From: DASTFY01 sp963829955
GTDB taxonomy: Bacteria > Actinomycetota > Acidimicrobiia > Acidimicrobiales > Ilumatobacteraceae
NCBI GenBank assembly: GCA_963829955.1
Contig: CAWHKS010000021.1
Span: 124,001-188,000 of the forward strand
Direction: 5' to 3'
DNA length: 64,000 bases
Under the pieces are notes generated by a model. That model ran no database searches and was not told the origin of the DNA. It saw nothing but the letters and a program-made list of their open reading frames with translations. Below are positions 1 to 10,167 of this stretch, piece by piece. Position 1 is the stretch's first letter, and every line of letters starts with the position of its first letter. The translations under genes and the position numbers were made by a program.

Positions 1-2
1 GC

Positions 3-230
3 GGCTACGTCCTCGGGCAGCCGGAGGCGGGCCCCTTCATCGACCGGGTGGACGACCTCCTCGGGCTGCTGGTGCCGGCCTTCGAGAAGGAGGGAAAGAG
101 CTACCTGACGATCGCCTTCGGGTGCACGGGCGGGCAGCACCGCAGCGTGACGGTGGCCGAGGAGGTGGCGGCCCGCCTGCGGCGGCGTGGGGTCGAGCTG
201 CGGGTGCAGCACCGCGACCTGCCCGGGTAG
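3..230 (+). CDS. rapZ: RapZ family RNase adapter/nucleotide-binding protein, C-terminal end (partial)
   Basis: Only the last 75 residues are in the window; the gene enters from the left edge. They contain the family's C-terminal signature, including AFGCTGGQHRSV, followed by a V-x-E-x-x-A-x-x-L helix and a short tail. RapZ (YvcJ) proteins are P-loop proteins whose C-terminal domain binds small RNA or metabolites; the P-loop half lies outside the window. In actinobacteria rapZ usually precedes yvcK, whiA and gap. Here gap follows after only 131 bp, so those two genes are not at their usual place. The identification is firm from the C-terminal motif; the function in this organism is inferred from the family. 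Confidence 0.85.
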   Translation, partial: GYVLGQPEAGPFIDRVDDLLGLLVPAFEKEGKSYLTIAFGCTGGQHRSVTVAEEVAARLRRRGVELRVQHRDLPG

Positions 231-318
231 CCACCCCACCGGAAGCAGAGCTCCGGTGGGGACCCCGGCGCGCCTGTTCAGGGCTGTGCCGTGACTGCGA
301 CGGCTCGGCACCGGGCCG

Positions 319-326
319 GGTAGGGT
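319..326 (+). promoter_or_regulatory. Putative -10-type promoter element (GGTAGGGT) before gap
   Basis: GGTAGGGT followed by CC lies 36 bp before the gap start. Very similar GGTAG-N-(G/C)-T boxes precede several other genes in this window, at 9576, 37631, 41851 and 63330, and one lies on the minus strand at 47400. No convincing -35 box is visible. The call rests on recurrence only. Confidence 0.4.
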
Positions 327-361
327 CCGCCGGATCGACGAAGGGCACAAGGAGACGAGGT

Positions 362-1373
<1,012 letters not shown>

Positions 1374-1379
1374 CGCCGG

Positions 1380-2487
1380 GTGAACCGGCTCCCGCTGTTG
1401 GAGGACCTGCCGCCGGTCGAGGGCCGGCGGGTGCTCGTCCGCACCGACTTCAACGTGCCGCTGGCCGACGGGCGGATCACCGATGACTTCCGCATCCGCG
1501 CCGCGCTCCCGACCATCACCTGGCTCCAGGAGCGCGGGGCCACGGTGGTGTGTGCCAGCCACCTCGGCCGGCCGAAGGGCCAGCCGAGCCCGAAGTACTC
1601 GATGGACGCTGTCCGGGCCCGGCTGGCCGAGCTCGCGCCGGGCGCCGAGCTGCTGGAGAACCTGCGCTTCGATCCCGGCGAGGAGGGCAACGATCCCGCC
1701 TTTGTCGACCGCCTGGTCGAGGGCATGGACTGCTACGTCGACGACGCGTTCGGCGCCGCCCATCGCGCCCACGCCTCCATCGTCGGTCCGCCCCGGACGC
1801 TGCCGTCGGCCGCCGGCCGCCTGCTGGCCAGGGAGGTCGAGGTCCTCCGCGGGCTCCGCGAGAACCCCCGCCGGCCCTTCGTGGCCGTCCTCGGCGGGGC
1901 CAAGGTCAGCGACAAGCTCGGCGTCATCGACAGCCTGCTCGGCGTGGTCGACGCGCTCGTCATCGGCGGGGGCATGTGCTTCACGTTCCTCGCCGCCCGC
2001 GGCAACCCCATCGGCGACTCGTTGTGCGAGGAGGACCAGATCGACCGCTGCCGGGCGTTGCTGGACGGCGCCAAGCCGATCCACCTGCCCGAGGACATCG
2101 TCGGCCTCGACCCGTCAGGCCAGGTGGCCAATTACGGCGTGCGCCTGCCGTCCGGGGCGAAGGGGCTCGACATCGGTCCCGGGTCCGCCGCGGCGTTCGC
2201 CGACGTCGATCCTCGACGCCGGCACGGTGTTCTGGAACGGTCCGATGGGCATGTTCGAGGACCCCCGGTTCGCCGCCGGGACCCGGACCGTGGCCGAGGC
2301 CATGGCCGAGACGAAGGCGTTCACCGTCGTCGGTGGAGGTGACTCCGCCGCCGCGCTGGCCGAGTTCGGACTGGCCGACGATGTCGACCATGTGTCCACG
2401 GGCGGGGGAGCGTCGCTCGAGCTGCTCGAGCTGGGCGACCTGCCCGGGCTCGCTGCCCTGAGGGAGGCCCCGAACGCCCATGACTGA
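1380..2487 (+). CDS. pgk: Phosphoglycerate kinase (one +1 frame break)
   Basis: Transfers phosphate between 1,3-bisphosphoglycerate and ADP in glycolysis. The N-terminal substrate-binding segment VRTDFNVPL is present, with SHLGRPKG downstream, LGGAKVSDKL in the middle, and the C-terminal nucleotide-domain motifs FWNGPMGMFE and GGGDSAAA. The GTG start at 1380 lies 6 bp after the gap stop. The frame shifts at 2207-2208; taking CG as one Val third base (GTC or GTG) joins the two halves into about 368 residues. That is slightly short of the usual 390-400, and the region between residues 255 and 280 looks compressed. The last 8 bp overlap the tpiA start. Confidence 0.93.
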
Positions 2488-3300
2488 CACCAGCACCGGC
2501 GGCGCCGCCGGCTCCAGCGACCGCCGGCCGCTCATCAGCGGCAACTGGAAGATGCACCTCAACCACTTCGAGGCCATCCAGACGGTCCAGAAGCTGGCCT
2601 ACCTGCTCGGCTGCGGACGACGTCGAGCACGTCGACGTCAGCATCCACCCGCCGTTCACGGACATCCGCTCGGTGCAGACCCTGATCGACGCCGACGACA
2701 TCCCCGTCGCGCTCGGTGCCCAGCACTGCCACTGGGAGGAGAAGGGGGCCTTCACCGGCGAGGTGGCCCCGGCGTTCCTGGCCAAGCTCAACGTGCGCTA
2801 CGTGATCACGGGGCACAGCGAGCGCCGGGAGCTGTTCGGCGAGACCGACGAGATGGTGGCCCGCAAGACCACGGCCATCCAGGCCATGGGCATGACGCCC
2901 ATCGTCTGCGTCGGTGAGACGCTGGACGAACGGGAAGCCGGCCAGACCGAGGCCAAGGTCCTCAGCCAGGTGGCCGTCGGCGCTCGCCGGACGCACGGCC
3001 GAGCAGGTCGGATCGCTGGTCATCGCCTACGAGCCCATCTGGGCCATCGGCACCGGCCGCACGGCGACGTCGGCCGACGCCCAGGCAGTCATCGGCGCCA
3101 TCAGGGCCAAGGTGGCCGAGCTGAGCGGCAACGCCGCGGCGGCCGGGGTGCGCATCCAGTACGGCGGGTCGGTGAAGGCGGCCAACATCGCCGAGCTCAT
3201 GGCGGAGCCGGACATCGACGGCGCCCTCGTCGGCGGGGCCAGCCTCGATCCGGAGGAGTTCGCCCGCATCGTCCAGTTCCCCAAGCACGGCCCGGCCTGA
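2480..3300 (+). CDS. tpiA: Triose-phosphate isomerase (two +1 frame breaks)
   Basis: Interconverts dihydroxyacetone phosphate and glyceraldehyde-3-phosphate. The motifs are in order: SGNWKMH with the catalytic Lys, GHSERRELFGE with the catalytic His, YEPIWAIGTG with the catalytic Glu, and the phosphate-binding IQYGGSVK. Frame breaks occur at 2608-2609 (Leu CTC/CTG) and 2981-2982 (Gly GGC/GGG). Collapsing each doublet gives a protein of about 272 residues, normal for the family. The start overlaps the pgk stop, indicating translational coupling. In most actinobacteria secG follows directly; here a peptide transporter operon lies between them. Confidence 0.93.
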
Positions 3301-3309
3301 CGCTCCCCG

Positions 3310-3327
3310 GCACCCCGGCGGGGGTGC
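3310..3327 (+). terminator. Hairpin after tpiA
   Basis: A perfect 7-bp stem GCACCCC/GGGGTGC with a 4-base loop lies 9 bp after the tpiA stop. There is no T-tract, so intrinsic termination is not assured. The position at the end of the glycolytic operon supports a terminator or RNA-stabilising role. Confidence 0.45.
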
Positions 3328-3606
3328 TCCCGCCAGGCGGCTGAAACATCTCGTTCAAGATCGGCCGATCGGGAACAGCCTGACTACCGATTGGTAACCG
3401 CCGTGCTAAATTGCGCCCGTCCATGAGCCGATACGTCGAAGGGGAGGTGAGGTGATTGGACCCACTGCGGTCGAACGCCGGCATTCAGGCCGGGCGGTTC
3501 CCGTCGTGGTGAGAGCGTGCCCCACAAGGCGTGCAGAACCAGGCCCACACCGCTTGCGCGGCACGGGCTGCCCTCCCGCACCACATGAACCCAGGAGGTC
3601 AAGTAC
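3328..3606. other. Intergenic leader region before the peptide-binding protein
   Basis: About 280 bp without a recognisable gene. It holds a 10-codon ATG reading frame at 3423-3455 preceding the transporter, which could be a leader peptide or chance. It ends with a strong AGGAGG ribosome site at 3592-3597 for the next gene. No clear -35/-10 pair was identified. Confidence 0.5.
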
Positions 3607-5384
3607 GTGAGAAGAACCCCGAGGAGCGCCAAGTTCGTGGCGTTGCTCGCCGGCACCGCCCTCATCGCTGCCGCGTGCGGTAGTGATGACGATTCCGGCA
3701 GCGGCGATACGACGGCGGCGACCGAGGCGCCCGGCACCGAGGCGCCCAGCAGCGAGGCGCCGAGCAGCGAGGCGCCCGTCCGGCAGCGAAGCTCCGGCGC
3801 CGGGGCGGCCATGACCGCTCACCATCAACCTCAACCCGGATGCGGTGTGGGACGACGGCACGCCGATCACTTCCGCGGACTTCGAGTGCGCCTGGAAGGC
3901 CGCCCTGAACACGCCCGGCTCGATCTACGCACCATCGGCTACGACAAGATCACGGCGATCGACACCAGCGATCCGAAGGTGGCCGTGGTGTCGTTCTCGG
4001 AGCCGTACGCCGCTTACAAGAACCTCTTCTCCGACTCCAGTGAGCGTGATCAAGGCCGATACCTTCGCCAACTGCAACGACATCTCCGGCGGACTTCCTG
4101 GACACCGTCCCGTTCTCGGGCCGCCCGTGGAAGATGGAGTCGTGGAGTCCCGACCAGCTGGTGCTCGTGCCCAACGAGAACTACTGGGTCGAGGAGGACA
4201 AGCCCATCGCCACCCGGGTGGTCATGGTCCCCAAGGCCGACAGCGACACCGAGATCAACTCGCTGAAGTCGGGCGAGGTGGGGATGATCTTCCCGCAGGC
4301 CTTCGCCGGCATCACCGACAGCGCTGAACGACCCCAACATCAAGTACACGCCGGGCTACGGCACGAACTACGAGGGTGCTGTACTTCCAGCGAGCTAGGG
4401 ACGGCCCGTTCGCCGACACGGTCTTCCGTGAGGCCTTCTCGAAGTCGGTCGACCGGGACCTGATCCTGAGCTCCATCTACGAGCCGATCTTCCCGGGCTC
4501 CGAGCTGCTGCAGTGCGGCCAGTGGGTCCCGACGGTCGGCAAGTGGTGCGACAACACCCAGTTCGAGGGCAGCTACGACCCGGCCGCGCGCCGAGGCCGC
4601 TGCTGACCGAGAACGGCTGGGCCAAGGACGGCAGTGGCTTCTGGGCCAAGGACGGCGTCGTGCCGGAGATCCGCTGGATGGTCAACACCGGCAACAAGCG
4701 CCGTGAGGACACCCAGGCCCTGATGATCCCGGACTCTCGCGGCGAAGGGCTTCAACGTCGTCGCCGACAACTCGGACGCCGACACCGTGTTCCAGAAGCG
4801 GCTCCCCGCGCTGGACTACGACCTGGCCATGTACATCAGCACCGCTACGCCCGATCCCACCGTGACGGCCACAGACTCGTGCGACCAGATCCCCTCGCCC
4901 GAGAACAACAACCAGGGCCAGAACCAGACCGGCTAGTGCAACGAGGACGCCTCCGCCGCTCATGGCGGCAGTCGGATGCCGAGGTCGACGAGACCGCCCG
5001 CATCGAGCTGATCCACCAGATCGGCCAGTGCCTCGTGGACGACCACGTGCTGCTGCCGCTGTACCAGTTCCCGAACATCGCCGCCTGGCGGACCGACAAG
5101 CTCGGCTGGCCCGGTCGACGAGTACGCCGGGAACTACCGCAGCGCCTTCAACAACCTCAACAAGTGGGAGCCGGTCGGCGGCACCGAGATCCTCATCGGT
5201 GCCGAGCAGTGGCCGGACTGCCTCAACCCCGTCACGGAGTGCGCGAACTCCTCGTGGATGGTGTGGACGGCGACCTTCCCGCTCGTACCCGCGGGTGTGG
5301 GATACCACCGCTGATGGGTACGGAATCACGGCACTCGTGACCGAGGAGCCGACCGTCGAAGCTGGCCTGACGCTGAGTCAGTAG
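3607..5384 (+). CDS. Family 5 (oligopeptide/nickel-type) ABC transporter substrate-binding lipoprotein, rearranged and frame-broken
   Basis: Extracytoplasmic solute-binding lipoprotein that should feed peptides to the permeases downstream. It begins with a signal peptide ending in a lipobox (ALIAAACGS), then a Ser/Glu/Ala/Pro-rich linker. Family-5 motifs follow: DAVWDDGTPITSADFE, YDKITAIDTSDPKVAVV, a segment ending LVPNENYW, and a C-terminal NEDAS helix. There are about a dozen frame breaks and one in-frame TAG at 4934-4936, where homologues have Trp. Most breaks resolve as doubled third-codon bases. The segment at about 5175-5384 (GAEQWPDCLNP, ANSSWMVW) resembles the start of the mature domain in relatives but sits at the C-terminus here, and the expected N-terminal part is missing after the linker. 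Either the locus is misassembled or it is permuted. Confidence 0.8.
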
Positions 5385-5459
5385 AGTTCGACAAGAGGTG
5401 ACGGTGCGTGGGGCCGGCTTCGGCCGGCCCCACACCCGACCAGCGGGAGAGGAGGGCAC

Positions 5460-6442
5460 ATGCTGCGCTTCACAGGTCGTCGGTTGCTGTGGGCCATCCC
5501 GACGCTGCTCATCATCAGCTTCCTCGTGTTCATGGCTCTGCGGGCGGGCACCGATCCGGTGGCCAGCTACCTGCGGGTGAATCCGCGGGCGACGCCGGAG
5601 AAGATCCAGGCAGTACAGGGAGGCCAACGGCCTCATCGGGAGCGTGCCCGAGCAGTACTTCCGCTGGTTGGGGCACTTCGTCACCGGGCGACTGGGGCAA
5701 CTCCATCAAGGGCAACCGGCCGGTGTGGCCGGAGATGAAGAACGCCCTGGCCAACACCCTCGTCCTCGGCATCGCGGCCACCTTCGTCGGCGTCACCATC
5801 GGCCTGGCCATCGGCATCCTCGCCGCCCTCCGCCCCTACTCCAAGTTCGACACCGCGGCCACCACGGGCGCCTTCGTCGGCTTCTCGATCCCGCCGTTCG
5901 TCTCGGCGGTGCTGCTGCAGCTGATCTTCGCGGTCTACCTGACGAAGTGGCTCGGGCTCTCGAAGCCGTTCCTGCCCACCTCGGGCATCTACCCACCCGG
6001 ACACTCCGGGTTCGACCCCGTGCTGCGGGCCAAGCACCTGATCCTGCCGGTGACGGTCGTGGCCATCCAGACGATCGCCGTCTACAGCCGCTACATGCGC
6101 ACGCAGCTCATGGAGGTCAAGAGCTCGGACTACATGCGGACCGCCCGGGCCAAGGGGATCTCCGAGCGGGCGGTGATCGTCAAGCATGGGCTGCGCAACG
6201 CGCTGATCCCCATCATCACGGTGGCCGCCATCGACATCGGCGCCATCATCGGCGGCCTGATCATCACCGAGCGCATCTTCGAGTACAAGGGGATGGGGGA
6301 CTTCTTCCTCACGGCGCTCAGCAACGGCGACTTCCCGCAGCTCATGCCCTGGCTGATCATCGTCGTGATCTCCGTGATCTTCTTCAACCTGCTGGCGGAC
6401 GTCTCGTACGCCACGCTCGACCCGAGGATCCGCCTTGAGTGA
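5460..6442 (+). CDS. Peptide ABC transporter permease, DppB/OppB type (two +1 frame breaks)
   Basis: Inner-membrane channel subunit of the importer. It starts with the family's first transmembrane helix after MLRFTGRRLLWAIP, has a long periplasmic segment near residues 35-95, and ends with the multi-spanning permease core. The EAA loop that contacts the ATPase is visible (YMRTARAKGISERAVIVKHG). Breaks at 5612-5613 (Ala GCA/GCG) and 5688-5689 (Gly GGG/GGC) can be collapsed to give about 327 residues, a normal length. Its end overlaps the next permease by 8 bp, so the two are probably translationally coupled. Confidence 0.9.
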
Positions 6443-7435
6443 CCTCTCCGTCGCCGCGCTGGAGCCCTCTCCCGACCCCATGGCGGCAGAGAGCGCCGAT
6501 GCCGCCCAAGGGATCTCATCCGTCTCGAAGTCGCCGGCCCGACTGGCGGCGCGACGCTTCTTCCATCACAAGGCCGCCGTTTTCGGCGCCATCGTGCTGA
6601 CCATCATCACCCTCGCGGTGATCTTCGCGCCGTGGATCGCCCCCTACGGAGAGACCCAGCTAGTGGGGGACCCGCGCACCGAGACCATCGACTTCCTCCC
6701 GCCGCAGTCCGAAGTACTGGTTCGGGACGGACTCGATCGGCCGCGACATGTACTCCCTCATCCTGTGGGGCGGACGGATCTCGCTGTTCATCGGCGTGGC
6801 CGTCGCCGTTCTCGGCGGCCATCATCGGGACGCTGATCGGCGCCTTCGCCGGGTTTCAAGGGCGGCAAGTTCGACGACTTCCTGATGCGGGCGACGGACC
6901 TGTTCCTGGCCTTCCCGCTGCTGGTCGCCCTGCTGGTCATCCGCCAGCTCCCGGAGAAGCAGGCGTGGGCCCGCACGGCGTTCGGCGACACGACCTCGAT
7001 CCGGCTCACGATCACCCTGCTGGTGGTCGTGTCGTGGATGGGGACGGCCCGGATCGTGCGTGGACAGGTGCTCTCGCTGAAGGAGAAGGAGTTCATCGAG
7101 GCCGGCCGCGCCCTGGGCGCCACGAACTGGCGGATCATCTCGCGGCACCTCATCCCCAACTGCGTCGGGCCCATCATCGTCGCGGCGACGTTCACGGTGG
7201 CCGCCGCCATCATCACCGAGTCGACCCTTTCGTTCTTCGGCTTCGGCGTGCAGCCACCCCACGTGAGCTGGGGCAACCTCCTGGCCGGCTCGAAGTCCTA
7301 CATCGGCCAGGGCAAGTGGTGGCTGGTCGTGTTCCCGAGCCTGGCCCTCCTGTTCACGGTCCTGGCCATCAACTTCATCGGCGACGGCCTGCGGGACGCC
7401 TTCGATCCCAAGCAGGCCAAGGAAAGGCGGCCTGA
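6435..7435 (+). CDS. Peptide ABC transporter permease, DppC/OppC type (several frame breaks)
   Basis: Second membrane channel subunit. It has a cytoplasmic N-terminus, a helix around residues 45-65, then the family motif WFGTDSIGRDMYSLILWGGR and the permease core with EAA loop EAGRALGATNWRIISRHLIPN. Breaks at 6713-6714 (Glu GAA/GAG), 6813-6814 (Leu CTC/CTG) and 6856-6857 (Phe TTT/TTC) all fit doubled synonymous third bases. A further shift lies in the last 15 codons. The stop at 7433-7435 is chosen because it then overlaps the next ATG as TGATG; the exact C-terminus is uncertain. Confidence 0.88.
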
Positions 7436-8413
7436 TGGCCACACCGGTGTTCGAGGTGCGGGACCTCAAGGTCTCGTTCCCCACCGAGGACGGTCTGGTG
7501 CAGGCGGTCCGGGGTGTCGACATCGTCGTCAACGAGGGCGAGCTGGTCGGCGTCGTCGGCGAGTCCGGATCGGGGAAGTCCGTCAGCTTCCTGGCGGTCA
7601 TGGGTCTTCTCCCCCAGTCGGCGCAGATCACCGGTTCGGCCATGGTTCGGGGGCAGGAGCTGATCGGTGTCGACAAGAAGGTGCAGCGGCGCGTGCGCGG
7701 ACAGCGCCTCGCGATCATCTTCCAGGATCCGCTGTCGGCGCTGAACCCGGTCCACCGGGTAGGGGACCAGATCGCCGAGATGATCCAGGCGCACCAGGAC
7801 GTCAACGACAAGCAGGCCAGCCTGCGGGCGATCGAGCTCCTGGACCTCGTCGGCATCCCGCAGCCCACTACCCGGGCCCGGCAGTACCCGCACGAGTACT
7901 CGGGCGGCATGCGCCAGCGGGCGATGATCGCCATGGCGGTGGCCAACGACCCCGAGGTGCTCATCGCCGATGAGCCCACCACCGCTCTCGACGTCACCGT
8001 GCAGGCACAGATCCTCGAGGTCATCCAGAGGGTGCAGCAGGAGCTGGGCACCGCCATCGTGTTCATCACGCACGACCTCGGCGTCATCGCTCGAGTGGCC
8101 GACCGTGTTCAGGTCATGTACGCCGGCCGGGTGGTCGAGCGGGGCCCGGTCCACGAGCTGTTCGACCACTCCACCCACCCCTACACCGCGGGGGCTGCTC
8201 CAGTCACTCCCGGGCCTCGGGCGCGAGCGCCTCACTCCCATCCCGGGCGCGCCTCCCAACATGCTCTGGCCGCCGTCGGGCTGCGCCTTCCGGCCCAGGT
8301 GCCCCTACGCCGAGGAGCAGTGCGCGGGGGATCTGCCCGAGTTGCGTCAGGTGGGCGACCTCGAGACGGCCTGCGTGCGGGTCGATGAGTTGCTGAGTGG
8401 AGGCGTGCTTTGA
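7435..8413 (+). CDS. Peptide ABC transporter ATPase, DppD/OppD type (one +1 frame break)
   Basis: Cytoplasmic ATPase driving peptide import. Walker A is GESGSGKS, the Q-loop region is IIFQDPLSALNP, the signature is YSGGMRQR, Walker B is VLIADEPTTALD and the H-loop is ITHDLG. The C-terminal oligopeptide-transporter extension carries the Cys-rich iron-sulfur-type motif CAFRPRCPYAEEQC. A break at 8187-8188 (Thr ACC/ACG) restores HPYTRGLLQSLPG, which is typical of the family, giving about 325 residues. The stop overlaps the start of the partner ATPase. Confidence 0.92.
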
Positions 8414-9558
8414 CGGCGGTGATGGGAGCGGCGAGCGGGCCCGTGCTCGAGGTCACGGACCTCGTCAAGAACTTCTCGGTGAAGTCGCTGGAAGGCGTGA
8501 AGGCCGTGAGGTCGAACGTGCAGGCCGTGTCCGGCGTGTCGTTCAGCGTGGAGGGTGGCCAGACGCTCGGGTTGGTGGGGGAGTCCGGTTCCGGCAAGTC
8601 GACGGTCGGCCGGTGCCTCTTGCGCCTGATCGAGCCAACCTCGGGTTCGGTCAAGTTCAAGGGTCAGGAGCTCACCACGCTCGATCAGAAGGCGATGCGG
8701 GGACTGCGGAGCGAGATGCAGATCGTGTTCCAGGACCCATACGCGTCGCTCGATCCGCGCATGACCATCGGCTCCGTCATCACCGAGCCGTTCAAGATCC
8801 ACAAGATCAAAGGCGATCACAAGGAGAAGGTGGCTGAGCTGCTGAGCCTGGTCGGTCTCTCACCCGACCATGCCCGCCGCTTTCCGCACGAGTTCTCCGG
8901 CGGCCAGCGCCAGCGGATCGGCGTGGCCCGAGCCCTTGCCCTGGAACCGTCGCTGATCGTGCTGGACGAGCCCGTCTCCGCCCTGGATGTGTCCATCCAG
9001 GCCGGTGTCGTCAACCTGCTCCAGGACCTGCAGGACCGGCTCGGGTTGTCCTACCTCTTCATCGCCCACGACCTCTCGGTGGTCCGCCACATCTCGAACA
9101 TGGTGGCGGTCATGTACCTCGGGAAGCTGGTCGAGATGGCGCCGGCCGAGGAGATCTACACCGCCGCCGCCCACCCGTACACGCAGGCCCTGCTGTCCGC
9201 CATCCCGGAGCCTGACCCCATCGTGGAGCGGCAACGGCAGCGGATCGTGCTCATGGGCGACCCGCCCAGCCCGATCAACCCGCCCAGTGGGTGCCGATTT
9301 CGCACCCGGTGCTGGAAGGCGCAGGACCTGTGCGCCGAGCAGGAGCCGCTGCTGGTCGATCGCGGCCAGGGCCATCCGGTGGCCTGCCACTTCCCCGAGA
9401 TCGTGGAGGGCCTCGCTCTCGACGTCGAGGAGGCCCACGCGATGGCCGAAGGTGCCGACGTCCGCGAGCTGAGCGCCCCGGCACCGATCATCGTGGCGGA
9501 TTCCTCCCCGGCGCCCGTGATCGAGGACGACCCCGTGGAGACGGCAGCCGGCGGGTAG
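8410..9558 (+). CDS. Peptide ABC transporter ATPase, DppF/OppF type
   Basis: Second ATPase of the importer and the first uninterrupted gene of the operon. Walker A is GESGSGKST, the Q-loop is IVFQDPYASLDPR, the signature is FSGGQRQRIGVARAL, Walker B is LIVLDEPVSALD and the switch His is in IAHDLSVVRH. The oligopeptide-transporter C-terminal motif with Cys residues (GCRFRTRCWKAQDLC) follows, then an acidic, proline-rich tail of about 60 residues that is longer than usual. The TTG start at 8410 overlaps the preceding stop; ATG at 8422 is an alternative start. The ATPase pair plus permeases and binding protein make a full Dpp/Opp-type importer. Confidence 0.92.
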   Translation: MTAVMGAASGPVLEVTDLVKNFSVKSLEGVKAVRSNVQAVSGVSFSVEGGQTLGLVGESGSGKSTVGRCLLRLIEPTSGSVKFKGQELTTLDQKAMRGLRSEMQIVFQDPYASLDPRMTIGSVITEPFKIHKIKGDHKEKVAELLSLVGLSPDHARRFPHEFSGGQRQRIGVARALALEPSLIVLDEPVSALDVSIQAGVVNLLQDLQDRLGLSYLFIAHDLSVVRHISNMVAVMYLGKLVEMAPAEEIYTAAAHPYTQALLSAIPEPDPIVERQRQRIVLMGDPPSPINPPSGCRFRTRCWKAQDLCAEQEPLLVDRGQGHPVACHFPEIVEGLALDVEEAHAMAEGADVRELSAPAPIIVADSSPAPVIEDDPVETAAGG

Positions 9559-9575
9559 CCGGCGAAGCAGTCGGC

Positions 9576-9583
9576 GGTAGGCT
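9576..9583 (+). promoter_or_regulatory. Putative -10-type element (GGTAGGCT) just before secG
   Basis: GGTAGGCT ends 8 bp before the GTG start of secG, which would place transcription start at or next to the start codon (leaderless mRNA). It matches the box seen before gap and other genes in this window. Confidence 0.45.
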
Positions 9584-9591
9584 GACCCCTC

Positions 9592-9831
9592 GTGCGTACG
9601 GTCGTCACCTTCATGACCTCGGTGGTCTTCGTCGTCACCTTCCTCGGGATGGTGGTCGGCATCCTGCTGCACAGCGGGCGTGGTGGCGGTCTCTCGGACA
9701 TGTTCGGTGGGGCTGGCGGAGCCGCTCTCGGCTCGACCGCCGCCGAGCGCAACCTGAACCGCATCACGTTCATCCTGGCCCTGGCCTGGAGCTTCAGCGT
9801 GATCGGGTTGGGCCTGCTCCTGTCCGCCTGA
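9592..9831 (+). CDS. secG: Preprotein translocase subunit SecG
   Basis: Small 79-residue membrane subunit of the SecYEG channel. It has an N-terminal transmembrane helix (about residues 4-26), the conserved loop LLHSGRGGGLSDMFGG, and a second helix (about residues 58-77). The pattern of helix, glycine-rich loop with SGRG, helix is diagnostic. The GTG start has no ribosome site; a -10-like box lies immediately upstream, so leaderless translation is likely. secG normally follows tpiA in related genomes; here the peptide transporter has come between them. Confidence 0.9.
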   Translation: MRTVVTFMTSVVFVVTFLGMVVGILLHSGRGGGLSDMFGGAGGAALGSTAAERNLNRITFILALAWSFSVIGLGLLLSA

Positions 9832-10028
9832 GCCTGGCTGGCGGCCGGTCGGGCGGCGCTGATGGCGCCCCGGGGCCGACGACGCTGACGACGGCGGTCG
9901 TTCCGCCCGCGAGCGTGCACCCCGCCTCCGCTCTCCCGGCACATCTGGTGCACGCTTCGCGTGACCGAGCGTCTGCGACGTTGTCCACCCCCATGGCGCG
10001 GGCGTATCGTGGCGGGTCCACACACCAC

Positions 10029-10113
10029 GTCGGAGTGGCGGAATAGGCAGACGCGCCAGGTTGAGGGCCTGGTGCCCGAATAGGGCGTGGGGGTTCAAGT
10101 CCCCCCTCCGACA
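10029..10113 (+). tRNA. tRNA-Leu (anticodon GAG)
   Basis: An 85-base cloverleaf with a 7-bp acceptor stem GTCGGAG/CTCCGAC. The anticodon stem is CCAGG/CCTGG around loop TTGAGGG, giving anticodon GAG. The variable arm is long, as in class II tRNAs, and the T arm is GGGGG-TTCAAGT-CCCCC. CCA is not encoded. The last 21 bases, plus one flanking C, are repeated at 14653-14674, so the gene is the integration site of the island that follows. Confidence 0.95.
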
Positions 10114-10114
10114 C
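10093..10114 (+). repeat. att direct repeat, left copy (3' end of tRNA-Leu)
   Basis: 22 bp identical to 14653-14674. It starts in the T loop (GTTCAAG) and ends with CCTCCGACAC at the tRNA 3' end. Insertion at tRNA 3' ends with regeneration of the gene is the usual outcome of tyrosine-integrase site-specific insertion. Confidence 0.9.
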
Positions 10115-10167
10115 GGAGTTGAAGTCCCAAGATCACCTCGTCCGGCTCGGAGCCGGAGCCGGGCGCG

